Source: Saccharopolyspora galaxeae (lineage in GTDB: Bacteria; Actinomycetota; Actinomycetes; Mycobacteriales; Pseudonocardiaceae). Taken from it: DNA of 64,000 nucleotides. Made by a program: the position numbers and the translations under genes. The notes under the pieces were generated by a model. That model was given only the letters and a program-made list of their open reading frames with translations. It was not told the DNA's origin and ran no database searches. The stretch covers positions 620,001 through 684,000 of the forward strand of contig NZ_JADDUE010000001.1 in NCBI RefSeq assembly GCF_016526145.1, in the 5' to 3' direction. This document shows, piece by piece, positions 7,524-16,364 of the stretch (positions are counted from its first letter, which is position 1; each line of letters begins with the position of its first letter).

Positions 7524-8314
7524 CTGAGGTAGCGCCCTGGACGTACTTGATGGACATGGACGGCGTGCTCGTGCACGAGGAGCACATGGTGCCCGGAGCG
7601 GACCGGTTCCTAGCCGAGCTGCGCGAGCAGGGACTGCCGTTCCTGGTGTTCACGAACAACTCGATCTACACCCCGCGGGACCTGCGGGCGCGGCTGCTGC
7701 GCAGCGGGCTGGACGTGCCGGAGTCGGCGATCTGGACCTCCGCGCTGGCCACCGCGCAGTTCCTGGAGCAGCAGCGGCCCGGCGGTTCCGCGTTCGTCGT
7801 CGGTGAATCGGGGCTGACCACGGCCCTGCACAACATCGGCTACGTGCTCACCGACCGGGACCCCGACTACGTGATCCTCGGGGAGACCCGCACCTACAGC
7901 TTCGAAGCGATCACCAAGGCGATCCGGCTGGTCGAGGGCGGTTCGCGGTTCATCGCGACGAACCCGGACGAGAAGGGGCCGAGCCGGGAGGGCACGCTGC
8001 CCGCGACCGGTGCGGTGGCCGCGCTGATCGAGCGGGTGACCGGGCGCGGGCCGTACTACGTCGGCAAGCCGAACCCGCTGATGATGCGCTCGGCGCTGCG
8101 GGCGTTGGGCGCGCACTCCGAGAACACGCTGATGATCGGCGACCGGATGGACACCGACGTGCGCTCCGGTCTGGAGTCGGGCTTGCAGACGATCCTGGTG
8201 CTGTCGGGCATCTCCGGCGAAAGCACCGCGGAGCTGTTCCCGTACCGCCCGACGAAGGTGATCGGCTCGGTCGCCGACCTGGTCGGGAACACCAGCAACC
8301 CGTTCGCCATCTGA
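7520..8314 (+). CDS. HAD superfamily IIA sugar phosphatase, NagD-like
   Basis: A 264-residue cytoplasmic phosphatase. HAD motif I is LMDMDGVLVHEE, motif II LVFTNNS, the capping region includes ATNPDEKGP, and motifs III/IV are YYVGKPNP and MIGDRMDTDV. It matches the NagD/4-nitrophenylphosphatase family (about 250-265 residues), whose members dephosphorylate nucleotides or sugar phosphates; the substrate here is unknown. The GTG at 7520 overlaps the modC stop (GTGA), making it the fifth cistron of the molybdate operon. The coupling hints at a job linked to molybdenum metabolism, but this is inference. A terminator hairpin follows at 8369. Confidence 0.88.
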   Translation: MTEVAPWTYLMDMDGVLVHEEHMVPGADRFLAELREQGLPFLVFTNNSIYTPRDLRARLLRSGLDVPESAIWTSALATAQFLEQQRPGGSAFVVGESGLTTALHNIGYVLTDRDPDYVILGETRTYSFEAITKAIRLVEGGSRFIATNPDEKGPSREGTLPATGAVAALIERVTGRGPYYVGKPNPLMMRSALRALGAHSENTLMIGDRMDTDVRSGLESGLQTILVLSGISGESTAELFPYRPTKVIGSVADLVGNTSNPFAI

Positions 8315-8368
8315 GCCCGGCCGCGGCCGATTCGCCGGTGGTGGACCCGTCCACCGGCCTATCGGTCC

Positions 8369-8405
8369 GGAGTGGGGGGCCGTTCGCGAACAGGTCCCTC
8401 ACTCC
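8369..8405. terminator. Hairpin between the convergent HAD phosphatase and yccF genes
   Basis: GGAGTGGGGGGCC (8369-8381) pairs with the segment ending TCCCTCACTCC (to 8405), allowing two G-U pairs and one bulge. The loop itself contains the palindrome GTTCGCGAAC. It sits between two converging genes. It resembles other GTTCG/CGAAC hairpins at gene ends in this window. Confidence 0.6.
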
Positions 8406-8419
8406 TGGTGCGACCGGGG

Positions 8420-8827
8420 TCAGCGGCCCGGGAGGGCGCGCGGGTCGTCGGAGTCGACGATCTGCTTGCCCATCGGCAGCAGCGAAACCGGGATGAGCTT
8501 GAAGTGCCCGACGCCCAGCGGGATGCCGATGATCGTGACGCACAGCGCGACGCCGGTGAGCAAGTGCCCGAGCGCGAGCCACCAACCGGCCAGCACCAGC
8601 CAGAGCACGTTGCCGAGCCCGGACATCGCGCCCGCGCCCGGTTCGTCCACGAGCCTGCGGCCGAACGGCAGCAACGCGTAGTTGGCCATCCGGACCGACG
8701 CGATGGCGAACGGGATCCCGATGATCGTGATGCACAGGATCAGCCCGGCGAGCAGGTAGCCGAGCGACATCCAGAGCCCGCCGAAGATCAACCAGACCAC
8801 GTTCAGCAACAAGCGCATGATCACCAT
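8420..8827 (-). CDS. YccF family inner-membrane protein (DUF307)
   Basis: A 135-residue membrane protein made of two similar halves, each with a long hydrophobic segment ending in CITIIGIPFAIA or CVTIIGIPLGVG, the duplicated YccF domain. The family opening MRLLLNVVW is at 8818; ATG 8827, three codons upstream, is equally possible. The function is unknown. The gene corresponds in position to Rv0870c of M. tuberculosis, next to cspB and the moa genes. Confidence 0.88.
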   Translation of the reverse strand: MVIMRLLLNVVWLIFGGLWMSLGYLLAGLILCITIIGIPFAIASVRMANYALLPFGRRLVDEPGAGAMSGLGNVLWLVLAGWWLALGHLLTGVALCVTIIGIPLGVGHFKLIPVSLLPMGKQIVDSDDPRALPGR

Positions 8828-8910
8828 CGTGTCAGGCGTGCTGCGGCCGGGCTTCCGGCGGTGACCCCGAGTCGTCCCGGAGGGCGACCCCGAGGCACCG
8901 GGCCGGGGAG

Positions 8911-9684
8911 TCAGACCCGGAGGTCGCCTTCCAGCACGGTGACCGCCCGCCCGCGCAGCGCCACCCGGTCGCCGCGTGGCGTCGCCCGCACGAATCCGCC
9001 GCGCGGCGACGCCTGCTCGCCCACCAGCTCGCCGTCGCGTCCCAGCTCGGCTGCCCAGTAGGGCGCCAGCAGGCAGTGCGCCGAGCCGGTCACGGGATCT
9101 TCCGGGATGCCCGCGCCGGGCGCGAAGAAGCGGCTGACGAAGTCCACCCCCGGTCGATCACCGGGCGCGGTGACCACGACGGCGCGGAACGGCAGCTGCG
9201 CCACCGCGGCCAGGTCAGGCGCGACGTCCCGCACCTCACCGGCGGTCGCCAACCGCACGAGCAGGTCGGAGCGGCTCGGCGCGGTCTCGGTGACCGTGAC
9301 GCCGGGGAGCGCGGCGATCAGCCCATCGGGCGGCTCGGCCCGGTCGGCCGGGTTCGCGGGGAAGTCCATCCCGATCCAGCCGCCACCCTCGTCGGTGCAG
9401 GTCAGCTCCCCGCTGCGGGTGCTGAACCGCTGGGTCCCGCCGAGCACGTGGGCACTGGCGAGCGTCGCGTGCCCGCACAGGTCGACCTCGGTGGCGGGGG
9501 TGAACCAGCGCAGCGGTTTCGGTTCGGTGCCGTCGAGCACGACGAACGCGGTCTCGGCGTGCTTCATCTCCGCGGCGACGGACTGCATCCAGGCGTCCGG
9601 AGCGGGTGCGTCCAGCAGCACCACGCCTGCCGGATTGCCGCTGAACGGTGTCTCGGTGAAGGAATCCACAACAGCTATGCGCAC
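8911..9684 (-). CDS. PhzF family isomerase/epimerase
   Basis: A 257-residue protein with the two-lobed diaminopimelate-epimerase-like PhzF fold. The start carries VVDSFTETPFSGNPAGVVLL, the PhzF signature; the lobe-two repeat is EDPVTGSAHCLLAPYWAAELG. The ETAFVVL and FTPATEVDLCGHATLASAHVL-type blocks (acid residue and GHAT) are intact. Relatives isomerise trans-2,3-dihydro-3-hydroxyanthranilate in phenazine synthesis, but most stand-alone members have unknown substrates, and no other phenazine gene is in this window. GTG start at 9684. Confidence 0.88.
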   Translation of the reverse strand: MRIAVVDSFTETPFSGNPAGVVLLDAPAPDAWMQSVAAEMKHAETAFVVLDGTEPKPLRWFTPATEVDLCGHATLASAHVLGGTQRFSTRSGELTCTDEGGGWIGMDFPANPADRAEPPDGLIAALPGVTVTETAPSRSDLLVRLATAGEVRDVAPDLAAVAQLPFRAVVVTAPGDRPGVDFVSRFFAPGAGIPEDPVTGSAHCLLAPYWAAELGRDGELVGEQASPRGGFVRATPRGDRVALRGRAVTVLEGDLRV

Positions 9685-9896
9685 GCGGGTGAGCGTAGAA
9701 CGCCTGCCCCGCCGCGGTCGCGATCATTTTCCGCCGCCATCGCAGCGACTCCCGCCCCGTGCAGCAGCCGGACCCGGCGCTGAATCGGTCCCGCGCGGAG
9801 GCCGCAGTCCACCGAGGACACTCCGGCCCTCGATTTTTTGCGAGACAGACGTAATCATGAGTGCCTTGCGTCACGCCCAGCGTTGGGGAGGTCACT

Positions 9897-11546
9897 GTGG
9901 ACACCGCCGGACATGCCGCGATCAGCTACGACTCCGGGATTTCGGACGTCCCGCTGCTCGGCGAGACGATCGGCGCGAACCTGGACCGGATCGCCGCCCG
10001 CTTCCCGGACCGCGATGCGCTGGTCGAGTACGAGCGGGGCCGCCGCTGGACCTACCGGGAGCTCGTTGCCGACGTGGACGCGCTGGCCCGCGGCCTGCTG
10101 GATGCCGGGATCGGCAAGGGCGACCGGGTCGGCATCTGGTCGCCGAACCGCGCGGAGTGGACGCTGACCCAGTACGCCACCGCCAAGATCGGGGCGGTCC
10201 TGGTCAACATCAACCCCGCGTACCGGCTGCACGAGCTGGAGTTCGTGCTCGACCAGGCCGGGATCCGGATGCTGGTCTCCGCGCAGCGGTTCAAAAGCTC
10301 CGACTACGCAGCGATGATCGCCGAGGCCCGCCCGAAGTGCCCGGCGCTCGAACAGGTCGTGCTGTTCGGCGACGCCACCTGGGACGGGCTGTTCGAGCGC
10401 GGGCGGGCGGCCGACCCGGGCGGACTCGCCGCCGCGCAGGCCGGGCTCAGCGCGGACGACCCGATCAACATCCAGTACACCTCCGGGACCACCGGGTTCC
10501 CGAAGGGCGCGACGCTGTCGCACCACAACATCCTGAACAACGGCTACTTCGTCGGTGAGCTGTGCGGCTACACCGAGGCCGACCGGGTCGCGATCGTGCC
10601 GCCGTTCTACCACTGCTTCGGGATGGTGATGGGCAACCTGGCCTGCACCAGCCACGGCTCGGCGATGATCATTCCGGCGGAGGGCTTCGATCCCGGCACC
10701 ACCCTGTCCGCGGTCGCCGCGGAGCGCTGCACCTCGCTGTACGGGGTGCCGACGATGTTCATCGCCGAGCTGGACCACCCGGACTTCGCGAGCTTCGACC
10801 TCGGTTCGCTGCGCACCGGGATCATGGCAGGCTCGCCCTGCCCCGCGGAGGTGATGAAGCAGGTCATCGAGCGGATGGGGATGGCGGAGGTGGCCATCTG
10901 CTACGGCATGACCGAAACCAGCCCGGTCAGCGTCCAGACCCGCGCGGACGACTCGCTGGACCGCCGGGTCTCCACCGTCGGCCGCGTCGGCCCGCACCTC
11001 GAGGTCAAGATCGTCGACCCGGTCACCGGGCTGACCGTGCCGCGCGGCGAGCCGGGCGAGCTGTGCACCCGCGGCTACTCGGTGATGCTCGGCTACTGGG
11101 AGCAGCCCGACAAGACCGCCGAAGTGATCGACCGGGCGCGCTGGATGCACACCGGCGATCTGGCCGTGATGGACGAGGCCGGATACGTCAGCATCACCGG
11201 GCGGATCAAGGACATGGTCATCCGCGGCGGTGAGAACGTGTACCCGCGGGAGATCGAGGAATTCCTCTACACCCACCCGGACATCCTGGACGCGCAGGTC
11301 ATCGGCGTTCCGGACCAGCGGTACGGGGAAGAGCTGATGGTGTGGGTGCGGCTGCGCGACGGCGCGGCGGAGCTGACCGCCGAGGCGCTGCGGGAGTTCT
11401 GCAGCGGCAAGCTCGCGCACTACAAGATCCCGCGCTACGTGCACGTCGTGGACGACTTCCCGATGACCGTCACCGGCAAGGTCCGCAAGGTCGAGATGCG
11501 CGAGCAGGCCAAGACCCTGCTGGACCTGCCCGCGCCGGCCGAGTGA
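9897..11546 (+). CDS. AMP-dependent acyl-CoA synthetase, ACSF2/FadD35-like
   Basis: A 549-residue adenylate-forming enzyme activating a carboxylic acid to its CoA thioester. The ATP-binding P-loop is [18 protein letters not shown], the A5 motif YGMTETSP, the A7 motif [14 protein letters not shown], the hinge [16 protein letters not shown], and the catalytic lysine is in [10 protein letters not shown] near the C terminus. The sequence resembles medium-chain acyl-CoA synthetases of the ACSF2 type. The GTG at 9897 is chosen for the strong GGGGAGG at 9885-9891; GTG 9861 would add 12 residues. Its stop lies within a terminator hairpin facing the convergent R2lox gene. Confidence 0.92.
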   Translation: MDTAGHAAISYDSGISDVPLLGETIGANLDRIAARFPDRDALVEYERGRRWTYRELVADVDALARGLLDAGIGKGDRVGIWSPNRAEWTLTQYATAKIGAVLVNINPAYRLHELEFVLDQAGIRMLVSAQRFKSSDYAAMIAEARPKCPALEQVVLFGDATWDGLFERGRAADPGGLAAAQAGLSADDPINIQYTSGTTGFPKGATLSHHNILNNGYFVGELCGYTEADRVAIVPPFYHCFGMVMGNLACTSHGSAMIIPAEGFDPGTTLSAVAAERCTSLYGVPTMFIAELDHPDFASFDLGSLRTGIMAGSPCPAEVMKQVIERMGMAEVAICYGMTETSPVSVQTRADDSLDRRVSTVGRVGPHLEVKIVDPVTGLTVPRGEPGELCTRGYSVMLGYWEQPDKTAEVIDRARWMHTGDLAVMDEAGYVSITGRIKDMVIRGGENVYPREIEEFLYTHPDILDAQVIGVPDQRYGEELMVWVRLRDGAAELTAEALREFCSGKLAHYKIPRYVHVVDDFPMTVTGKVRKVEMREQAKTLLDLPAPAE

Positions 11547-11583
11547 ACGGACCGCTCGTCCCAATGGGCCGGGCGATCCGTTC
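11545..11583. terminator. Hairpin at the 3' end of the acyl-CoA synthetase gene
   Basis: GAACGGA (11545-11551) pairs with TCCGTTC (11577-11583), and the inner arms (CGCTCGTCCC against GGGCCGGGCG) continue the stem around an AAT loop with isolated mismatches. It overlaps the last codon and stop of the synthetase gene and lies 18 bp from the convergent R2lox stop. Confidence 0.6.
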
Positions 11584-11600
11584 GGTCCGCGGGAAACCGC

Positions 11601-12563
11601 TCAGGTGGCGGCGAGTTCGGCGGCGTCCTCGGCGCCGAACTGCTCCTCCAGCTGCTCCGGCGAGGCGTCCACGTCGATCTTCGCCAGCGACACCCCGCGG
11701 GCCGAGGAGATCGCCCCGAGCCGCCGACCGGCGCGGTCCGATGCGTAGGCGCTGAGCTCCTCGGTCTTGAGCTCGAACGGCCGCACCTCCGGCGCGTCCG
11801 CGGGCTGCCACTCGATCAGCGTCATCGCGTGCGGCAGCAGCTCCTGCATCATCTCCTCGACGGCGTCCCAGTTGCGCTCGTCGGCGGCGACGTGCCTGCG
11901 GCAGGTGAAGGTGCCCCACGCCATGTGCCTGCGCTCGTCGTCGCCGATGTGCCCGATCAGCTGCTGCATCCCGGGGAACAGCCCGCGGCTGCGGCAGATC
12001 TTGTTCCAGGCGTAGTAGCCGGTCAGCGCCAGCGAGCCCTCCACGACGTGGTTGTAGGTGACCGAGGCGCGGATCTGGTTGCGCGGGCTCGGGTCGGCGT
12101 CGAGCGTGTGCAGCACGCTCGGCAGCACCTCGTAGAAGATCGTGCGGTAGCCGGGGTTGTCCTCGACGTACTCGTTGAGGTTCTCGGTCAGGCCCACGGC
12201 GTCCATCCACAGCCGGAACGCCTGGGTGTGCTTGGCTTCCTCGTACATGAACTGGGTCAGGTACATCTCGTCGCCGAACCGGCCTTCGGCGGCCATCGCG
12301 GAAAGGAACGGCTGCAGGTCCTGCGTGACGGCTTCCTCGCCCGCGATGAACTCGGCGCACAGCCCGGCGACGCTGCGCCGCTCCTCGTCGGTGAGCCCGG
12401 CCATGTCCCGCGCGTCCTGCTCGAAGTCCAGCTCGGCGGGGTTCCAGAACTTCGCGTTGCCCTTGGTGAACAGCCGCAGCGGCAGCGAATCCCAATTCAG
12501 GCCGCCCGGCCGCAGGGAGTGGAAGTCGTCGCGGTGCTTGCTGTCGTTCGTGGTGGTCGTCAT
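11601..12563 (-). CDS. R2-like ligand-binding oxidase (R2lox), Mn/Fe ferritin-like protein
   Basis: A 320-residue ferritin-like protein related to ribonucleotide reductase R2 but of the R2lox class, typified by M. tuberculosis Rv0233. Aligning by spacing, all metal ligands are present with a constant offset of eight: Glu76, Glu109, His112, Glu175, Glu210 and His213. The residues that form the unusual tyrosine-valine ether crosslink are also kept (Val79 and Tyr170). The assembled Mn/Fe site activates oxygen and binds a fatty-acid-like ligand; the physiological substrate is unknown. The ATG at 12563 is preceded by GGAG with eight nucleotides of spacing. The convergent neighbour is an acyl-CoA synthetase, which may be relevant to a lipid ligand. 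Confidence 0.93.
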   Translation of the reverse strand: MTTTTNDSKHRDDFHSLRPGGLNWDSLPLRLFTKGNAKFWNPAELDFEQDARDMAGLTDEERRSVAGLCAEFIAGEEAVTQDLQPFLSAMAAEGRFGDEMYLTQFMYEEAKHTQAFRLWMDAVGLTENLNEYVEDNPGYRTIFYEVLPSVLHTLDADPSPRNQIRASVTYNHVVEGSLALTGYYAWNKICRSRGLFPGMQQLIGHIGDDERRHMAWGTFTCRRHVAADERNWDAVEEMMQELLPHAMTLIEWQPADAPEVRPFELKTEELSAYASDRAGRRLGAISSARGVSLAKIDVDASPEQLEEQFGAEDAAELAAT

Positions 12564-12694
12564 CGGCCTGCTCCAGCTCGCACGGGGAAATGTGTGAGTC
12601 ACATTACAGGGGCGATTTTCGGTACTAAACGGTTTCGCGTCAAGCTCGATCGGTTCCGCGCCGAGCCGGTCGCTCGCTTGCGTAGCCTGCGTTC

Positions 12695-13297
12695 GTGACC
12701 ACCGTCGGCTTCGACCTCGACCTGACCCTGATCGACCCGCGACCCGGGATGATCGACGTGTTCGACCGGCTCCGCGCGGAGTTCGGCGTAGCGCTGGACG
12801 GCGAGCACTTCGCCGCGAACCTCGGCCCGCCGCTGCCGGACGTGCTGCGCGGCTACGGCTTCGACGAGCCACTGGTGCAGCGGCTGGTGCACCGGTTCCG
12901 GGAGCTGTATCCGGACCTCGTCGTCCCCGCGACCCGCGCGATGCCCGGCGCGGACGAAGCGCTGCGGGCCGTGCGCGCACGCGGCGGGCGCACGCTGGTG
13001 ATCACCGGGAAGTACGAGCCGAACGCGGCGTTGCACCTGAAAGCGCTGGACTGGTCCGTCGACCGGCTCGCAGGCGAGGTCTTCGCCGCGGCCAAGGGCG
13101 AGGCGCTGCTCGCGGAGCGGGCCGGGATCTACGTCGGCGACCACCTCGGCGACATCGTCGGCGCGAAAACCGCCGGAGCCGTCGCGGTCGGCGTCGCCAC
13201 CGGCCCCTACGACGCGGCGGCCCTGGCCGAAGCGGGCGCGGACGTCGTGCTCGGCGACCTCACCGAATTCCCGCGGGTGCTGGCCGAAGCCGCGTAG
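12695..13297 (+). CDS. HAD superfamily hydrolase (phosphoglycolate-phosphatase-like)
   Basis: A 200-residue HAD phosphatase. Motif I is [15 protein letters not shown] with the nucleophile Asp; motif [10 protein letters not shown]; motif III a lysine in the AAAKGEALL region; motif [18 protein letters not shown]. The helical cap between residues about 20 and 90 is of the short C1 type. The substrate cannot be read from the sequence. Start GTG 12695, divergent from the R2lox gene with 130 bp between them. It nearly abuts the convergent small membrane gene. Confidence 0.85.
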   Translation: MTTVGFDLDLTLIDPRPGMIDVFDRLRAEFGVALDGEHFAANLGPPLPDVLRGYGFDEPLVQRLVHRFRELYPDLVVPATRAMPGADEALRAVRARGGRTLVITGKYEPNAALHLKALDWSVDRLAGEVFAAAKGEALLAERAGIYVGDHLGDIVGAKTAGAVAVGVATGPYDAAALAEAGADVVLGDLTEFPRVLAEAA

Positions 13298-13300
13298 GGG

Positions 13301-13504
13301 TCAACGCCGGGCGCGCAGCACCGCGCCGAGGACGCCGACGATCAACCCGGCCGGAGCCAGCAGCGTCGCCAGGTTCAGCCACAGCGGCAGGTCCGTGCGG
13401 CCGGTCGCGTAGAGCCCGAACACCACCAGCACCGCCAGTACGCCCAGCGCGAACAAACCCACCGCGACGGGAAGAACGACCGGCCGGGACGTCGAAGCAC
13501 TCAT
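13301..13504 (-). CDS. Small two-helix membrane protein
   Basis: A 67-residue protein with two predicted membrane helices (about residues 9-31 and 40-62) and basic ends (LRARR at the C terminus). No known domain is recognised. ATG start at 13504. Convergent with the HAD gene, with only three bases between the stops. Confidence 0.65.
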   Translation of the reverse strand: MSASTSRPVVLPVAVGLFALGVLAVLVVFGLYATGRTDLPLWLNLATLLAPAGLIVGVLGAVLRARR

Positions 13505-13797
13505 GCCGCCAGCGTATGCCGCCGCACCCGGCGACCTGCCGGTGACCGCAAGGTGAAAGACCCGGAGCCGTCTTGTTTCGGACAGGTACCCTTAAACTGG
13601 CGCGTCCCGGGCACGCCTTGCTGTTGCACCAGCATCTCCACGGCGAAACCGGGGCGCGTTCGTCGTGCCGGGGCCGGTACCGCCCGCGGTTGGAACCCGG
13701 GCGACGTGCAGTGACGAGCAGACAGACCCGCTCGCTTCCGGCCCGCCCGGTTCGCGGAGGAGTGCGGGCCGGGCAGCGACAGGGAACGGTGAGGACA

Positions 13798-14190
13798 GTG
13801 CCGACCGGCAGGGTCAAGTGGTTCGACGCGGACAAGGGCTTCGGCTTCGTGACCCAGGACGGCGGGGAGGACGTCTACGTCCGTTCTTCGGCGCTGCCGG
13901 AGGGTGTCGAGACCTTGAAGTCCGGTCAGCGGGTGGACTTCGACATGGCGCAGGGGCGCCGTGGCCCGCAGGCACTGCGGGTGCAGCTGCTGGACCCGCC
14001 GCCGTCGGTGGTCGAGGCGCGCCGCCGCCCCGCGGACGAACTGCACGGCATGGTCGACGACATGATCAAGCTGCTGGAGTCGAAGGTGCTGCCGGACCTG
14101 CGCCGCGGCCGCTACCCGGACCGCAAGGAAGCCAAGCAGATCGGCAAGGTCGTGCGCGCCGTCGCTCGTGAACTGGACCCGGGCGCTTAG
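13798..14190 (+). CDS. cspB: Cold-shock domain protein, CspB-like with C-terminal extension
   Basis: A 130-residue RNA/DNA-binding protein. Residues 1-65 are a cold-shock OB fold: [20 protein letters not shown] holds the RNP1 motif KGFGFV, and DVYVRSSAL corresponds to RNP2. The C-terminal half (about 70-130) is a charged helical extension that also occurs in the roughly 135-residue M. tuberculosis CspB (Rv0871), which has the same genome neighbours. It probably acts as an RNA chaperone. GTG 13798 is preceded by GAGG; upstream in-frame codons do not look coding. A strong terminator follows at 14269. Confidence 0.9.
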   Translation: MPTGRVKWFDADKGFGFVTQDGGEDVYVRSSALPEGVETLKSGQRVDFDMAQGRRGPQALRVQLLDPPPSVVEARRRPADELHGMVDDMIKLLESKVLPDLRRGRYPDRKEAKQIGKVVRAVARELDPGA

Positions 14191-14268
14191 TGCTGCAACG
14201 GAACGCATAGCGGGTTTCTCGCGCGAGGTCACCGAGCGCTCAACCTTCGACGGCTGAACGTGAGCGCA

Positions 14269-14307
14269 AGCAGGCCCACCCGGGACGTTCGGCCGGGTGG
14301 GCCTGCT
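14269..14307. terminator. Bidirectional terminator between cspB and the CPBP protease gene
   Basis: A perfect 15-bp stem (AGCAGGCCCACCCGG at 14269-14283, complement 14293-14307) with a 9-nt loop. On the plus strand it is followed by GGTTCTCG. It lies between two converging genes. Confidence 0.8.
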
Positions 14308-14419
14308 GGTTCTCGTGGACTGGCGGTGCCGGCTCCGGAATCGCGGCGTGGGTTCCGCCGTCGTGGGATGCGGCTGCCGTGGTCGGCCGGTGCGGGCTCG
14401 GTTGCCGGGACCTGCCGGA

Positions 14420-15316
14420 TCAGGACTCCTGCAGCGCGGAAACCTTCCGGCGGGGCATTCCCAGCCGTCCCTTGGTGACGGCCAGCATGATCAGGCACAG
14501 GACGGTCATCGCGATCACCGCGTCGCCCATGCCTTCCGAGCCGAATGCCGCGACCTTGAGTCCGGAGGCGGTGTTGACGCCGGCGTGGGCGATGACCACG
14601 GTGAGCAGGCCGCCCCGCGAGAAGTTGTAGATGTTGCCGAAGGCGACGCAGAAGGTGACCACGAGCAGGACGTAGATCGGCATGGACGTGCCGGCCTGCG
14701 AGGTTGCCTGGATCTCCCACAGCGGGGCGTGCCACACGGCCCAGATGATGCCGAGCACGACGTTCGAGGCGAACGGCGGGAGCGCGGACTGCAGCCGGGG
14801 GAGGGCGAAACCGCGCCAGCCGAGTTCCTCGTTGCCACCGCCGGCCAGTGCGATGAACAGGAAGGTCGCGGGCGCGCTCAGCAGCGCGGCGTGCAATGCG
14901 GCTTCGTTGATCTGCTCGCCGCGGAGCAGCAGCGGGATCAGCCCGGACGCCGCGATGAACACGCCCGGAGCCAGCGCGAGCAGGTAGGGCAGGAACCAGC
15001 GTCGTCGGCGTGGCGAGTACCGCCGGAACAGGGCGCCCACTCCGGCCTTGCCCTGCGTCGCGGCGGTGACGGCCACTGACGCGAGCGCTGGGCCGAAGCT
15101 GCCGGTGAGGACGAAGACCATCGGGTTCACGCCGGAGATCAGGGTGCTCGCGTACCAGAGGCTCCAGGAGAAGCCGAACGCGATCAGGAAGAACGCGGCG
15201 AGTCCGCGGGGCGGGAGGGTCCTCGTGCGGGCCAGGTCGACGGTGTCCGCGGGGAGCTGTTGCGCGTGCTTGTCGGTGTCGGCGGGGAGCTGTTGCGTGT
15301 GCTCGTTGGTGATCAT
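14420..15316 (-). CDS. CPBP-family intramembrane metalloprotease (Rce1/CAAX-like)
   Basis: A 298-residue polytopic membrane protein with about eight hydrophobic segments. The family motifs appear in order: NEELGWRGFALPRLQ (the EExxxR motif), VWHAPLW and IAHAGVN, which supply the acidic and histidine residues of the intramembrane active site. Bacterial relatives include bacteriocin self-immunity and maturation proteins; the target here is unknown. ATG 15316 is used; an ATG five codons upstream (MFLHM) is possible. Neither has a clear ribosome-binding site. The large palindrome at 15326-15359 overlaps its promoter and 5' end, so it is very likely repressed by the adjacent divergent TetR protein. 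Confidence 0.85.
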   Translation of the reverse strand: MITNEHTQQLPADTDKHAQQLPADTVDLARTRTLPPRGLAAFFLIAFGFSWSLWYASTLISGVNPMVFVLTGSFGPALASVAVTAATQGKAGVGALFRRYSPRRRRWFLPYLLALAPGVFIAASGLIPLLLRGEQINEAALHAALLSAPATFLFIALAGGGNEELGWRGFALPRLQSALPPFASNVVLGIIWAVWHAPLWEIQATSQAGTSMPIYVLLVVTFCVAFGNIYNFSRGGLLTVVIAHAGVNTASGLKVAAFGSEGMGDAVIAMTVLCLIMLAVTKGRLGMPRRKVSALQES

Positions 15317-15325
15317 GTGGAGAAA

Positions 15326-15359
15326 CATACACTGTAGGTCGATTCTCCTACAACGTATG
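15326..15359. promoter_or_regulatory. 34-bp palindromic TetR operator between CPBP protease and tetR genes
   Basis: Half-sites CATAC-n2-TGTAGG (15326-15338) and CCTACA-n2-GTATG (15347-15359) are perfect inverted copies about an 8-bp centre. The site starts 10 bp upstream of the CPBP start codon and ends 8 bp before the -10 box of tetR. A TetR dimer pair bound here would block both genes. Confidence 0.85.
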
Positions 15360-15366
15360 TCTCGGT

Positions 15367-15378
15367 TACCCTTGTTCC
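15367..15378 (+). promoter_or_regulatory. -10 box of a leaderless tetR promoter
   Basis: TACCCT at 15367-15372 fits TANNNT and lies six bases before the ATG at 15379. That spacing places the transcript start on the A of the start codon, and there is no Shine-Dalgarno sequence. The -35 region would fall inside the palindromic operator. Confidence 0.55.
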
Positions 15379-16071
15379 ATGTCCGAAACACCCTCTGACC
15401 AGCAATGGGACAGCGTCTTCCACCGGCCGCAACGGCAGCGCCGCTCGGAATCAACCCTCAGTCGTGACCGAATAGTTACCGCCAGCGTCGCGCTGCTCGA
15501 CCGGGACGGGGCGAGCGCGTTGACCATGCGGAAGGTCGCGGCGGAATTGGGCGTGCACGCGACGAGCCTGTACTGGTACGTGCAGCGCCGGGAAGATCTC
15601 ATCGACCTGGCGGTGGACCACGTGCTTTCGGAGGCCGCGGGGAACCTCCCCGGCGACGACGTGCCATGGGACGTCGTCGTCTTCCGGGTCGCCAAGCAGT
15701 ACTACGCCTCGTTCGCCGACCATCCCTGGGTCGCCGGGTTCGCGGGTACGCGACCGCTGATCGGGCCGAACGCGATGGCGCTGTCCAACCGGATCGTCAC
15801 CGCGTTGCGCGAGTCCGGGGGCGTCGAGAAGGACCAGATGATCGCCGCCACCGCGATCTCGCAGCAGGTCCTCGGTGCGGCCACGACCGCCGTCGTCCTG
15901 CGCGGGTTGAAGCTGGGGAATTCGGCCGAAGCCGCGGACGAACTCGCCGCCGCGGTGGGCACACCGGAGACGCTCGGCATCTGGATCCCGCCGTTCGACG
16001 ACGTGCTGGAGCTGCTGGTCGACGCCATCCGGGCCAGGCTCGGTGCCGCGAGTCCGGAGAAGAACGCTTGA
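15379..16071 (+). CDS. TetR/AcrR family repressor with TetR-type C-terminal domain
   Basis: A 230-residue regulator. The HTH occupies about residues 28-75 (RIVTASVALLDRDGASALTM, then VAAELGVHATSLYWYVQRREDL). The C-terminal half (about 90-220) resembles the TetR_C ligand-binding domain of tetracycline-type repressors. It is divergent from the CPBP protease gene, and both share the 15326-15359 palindrome, so it probably controls itself and the protease. The inducer is unknown. The start is ATG 15379, apparently leaderless. Confidence 0.9.
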   Translation: MSETPSDQQWDSVFHRPQRQRRSESTLSRDRIVTASVALLDRDGASALTMRKVAAELGVHATSLYWYVQRREDLIDLAVDHVLSEAAGNLPGDDVPWDVVVFRVAKQYYASFADHPWVAGFAGTRPLIGPNAMALSNRIVTALRESGGVEKDQMIAATAISQQVLGAATTAVVLRGLKLGNSAEAADELAAAVGTPETLGIWIPPFDDVLELLVDAIRARLGAASPEKNA

Positions 16072-16364
16072 CGCGCGCCGCTGACCATCGATCAACCTCA
16101 GCGCCCGAGCACGTCACCCGCCGAGCGCGTGTGGTCGTGCTGCACGGCGCCGACACCAAGCAGCCCCACGGCCACTACCGAAGACGCGGCCGGAAGGGTC
16201 CTGACGTTTTCAAGAAGTGATGTGCGCAGGTGGTGGGCCGGAACTTCAGGCGCTCGGCCCCCACCCGGCGCGACGGCCCTTCCCGATGCAGCGAGCCGCC
16301 GGGCGTAGTCCGGTCGAGTCGATGCCGGGAAACGGGCGGATTCCGCCCTGATATCGGCAAGTGC

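Noticed and set aside
13573-13797. In-frame upstream extension of the cold-shock protein (75 extra codons)
   Set aside because: Cold-shock proteins start at the OB fold; GTG 13798 has a ribosome-binding site and the upstream part is not protein-like.
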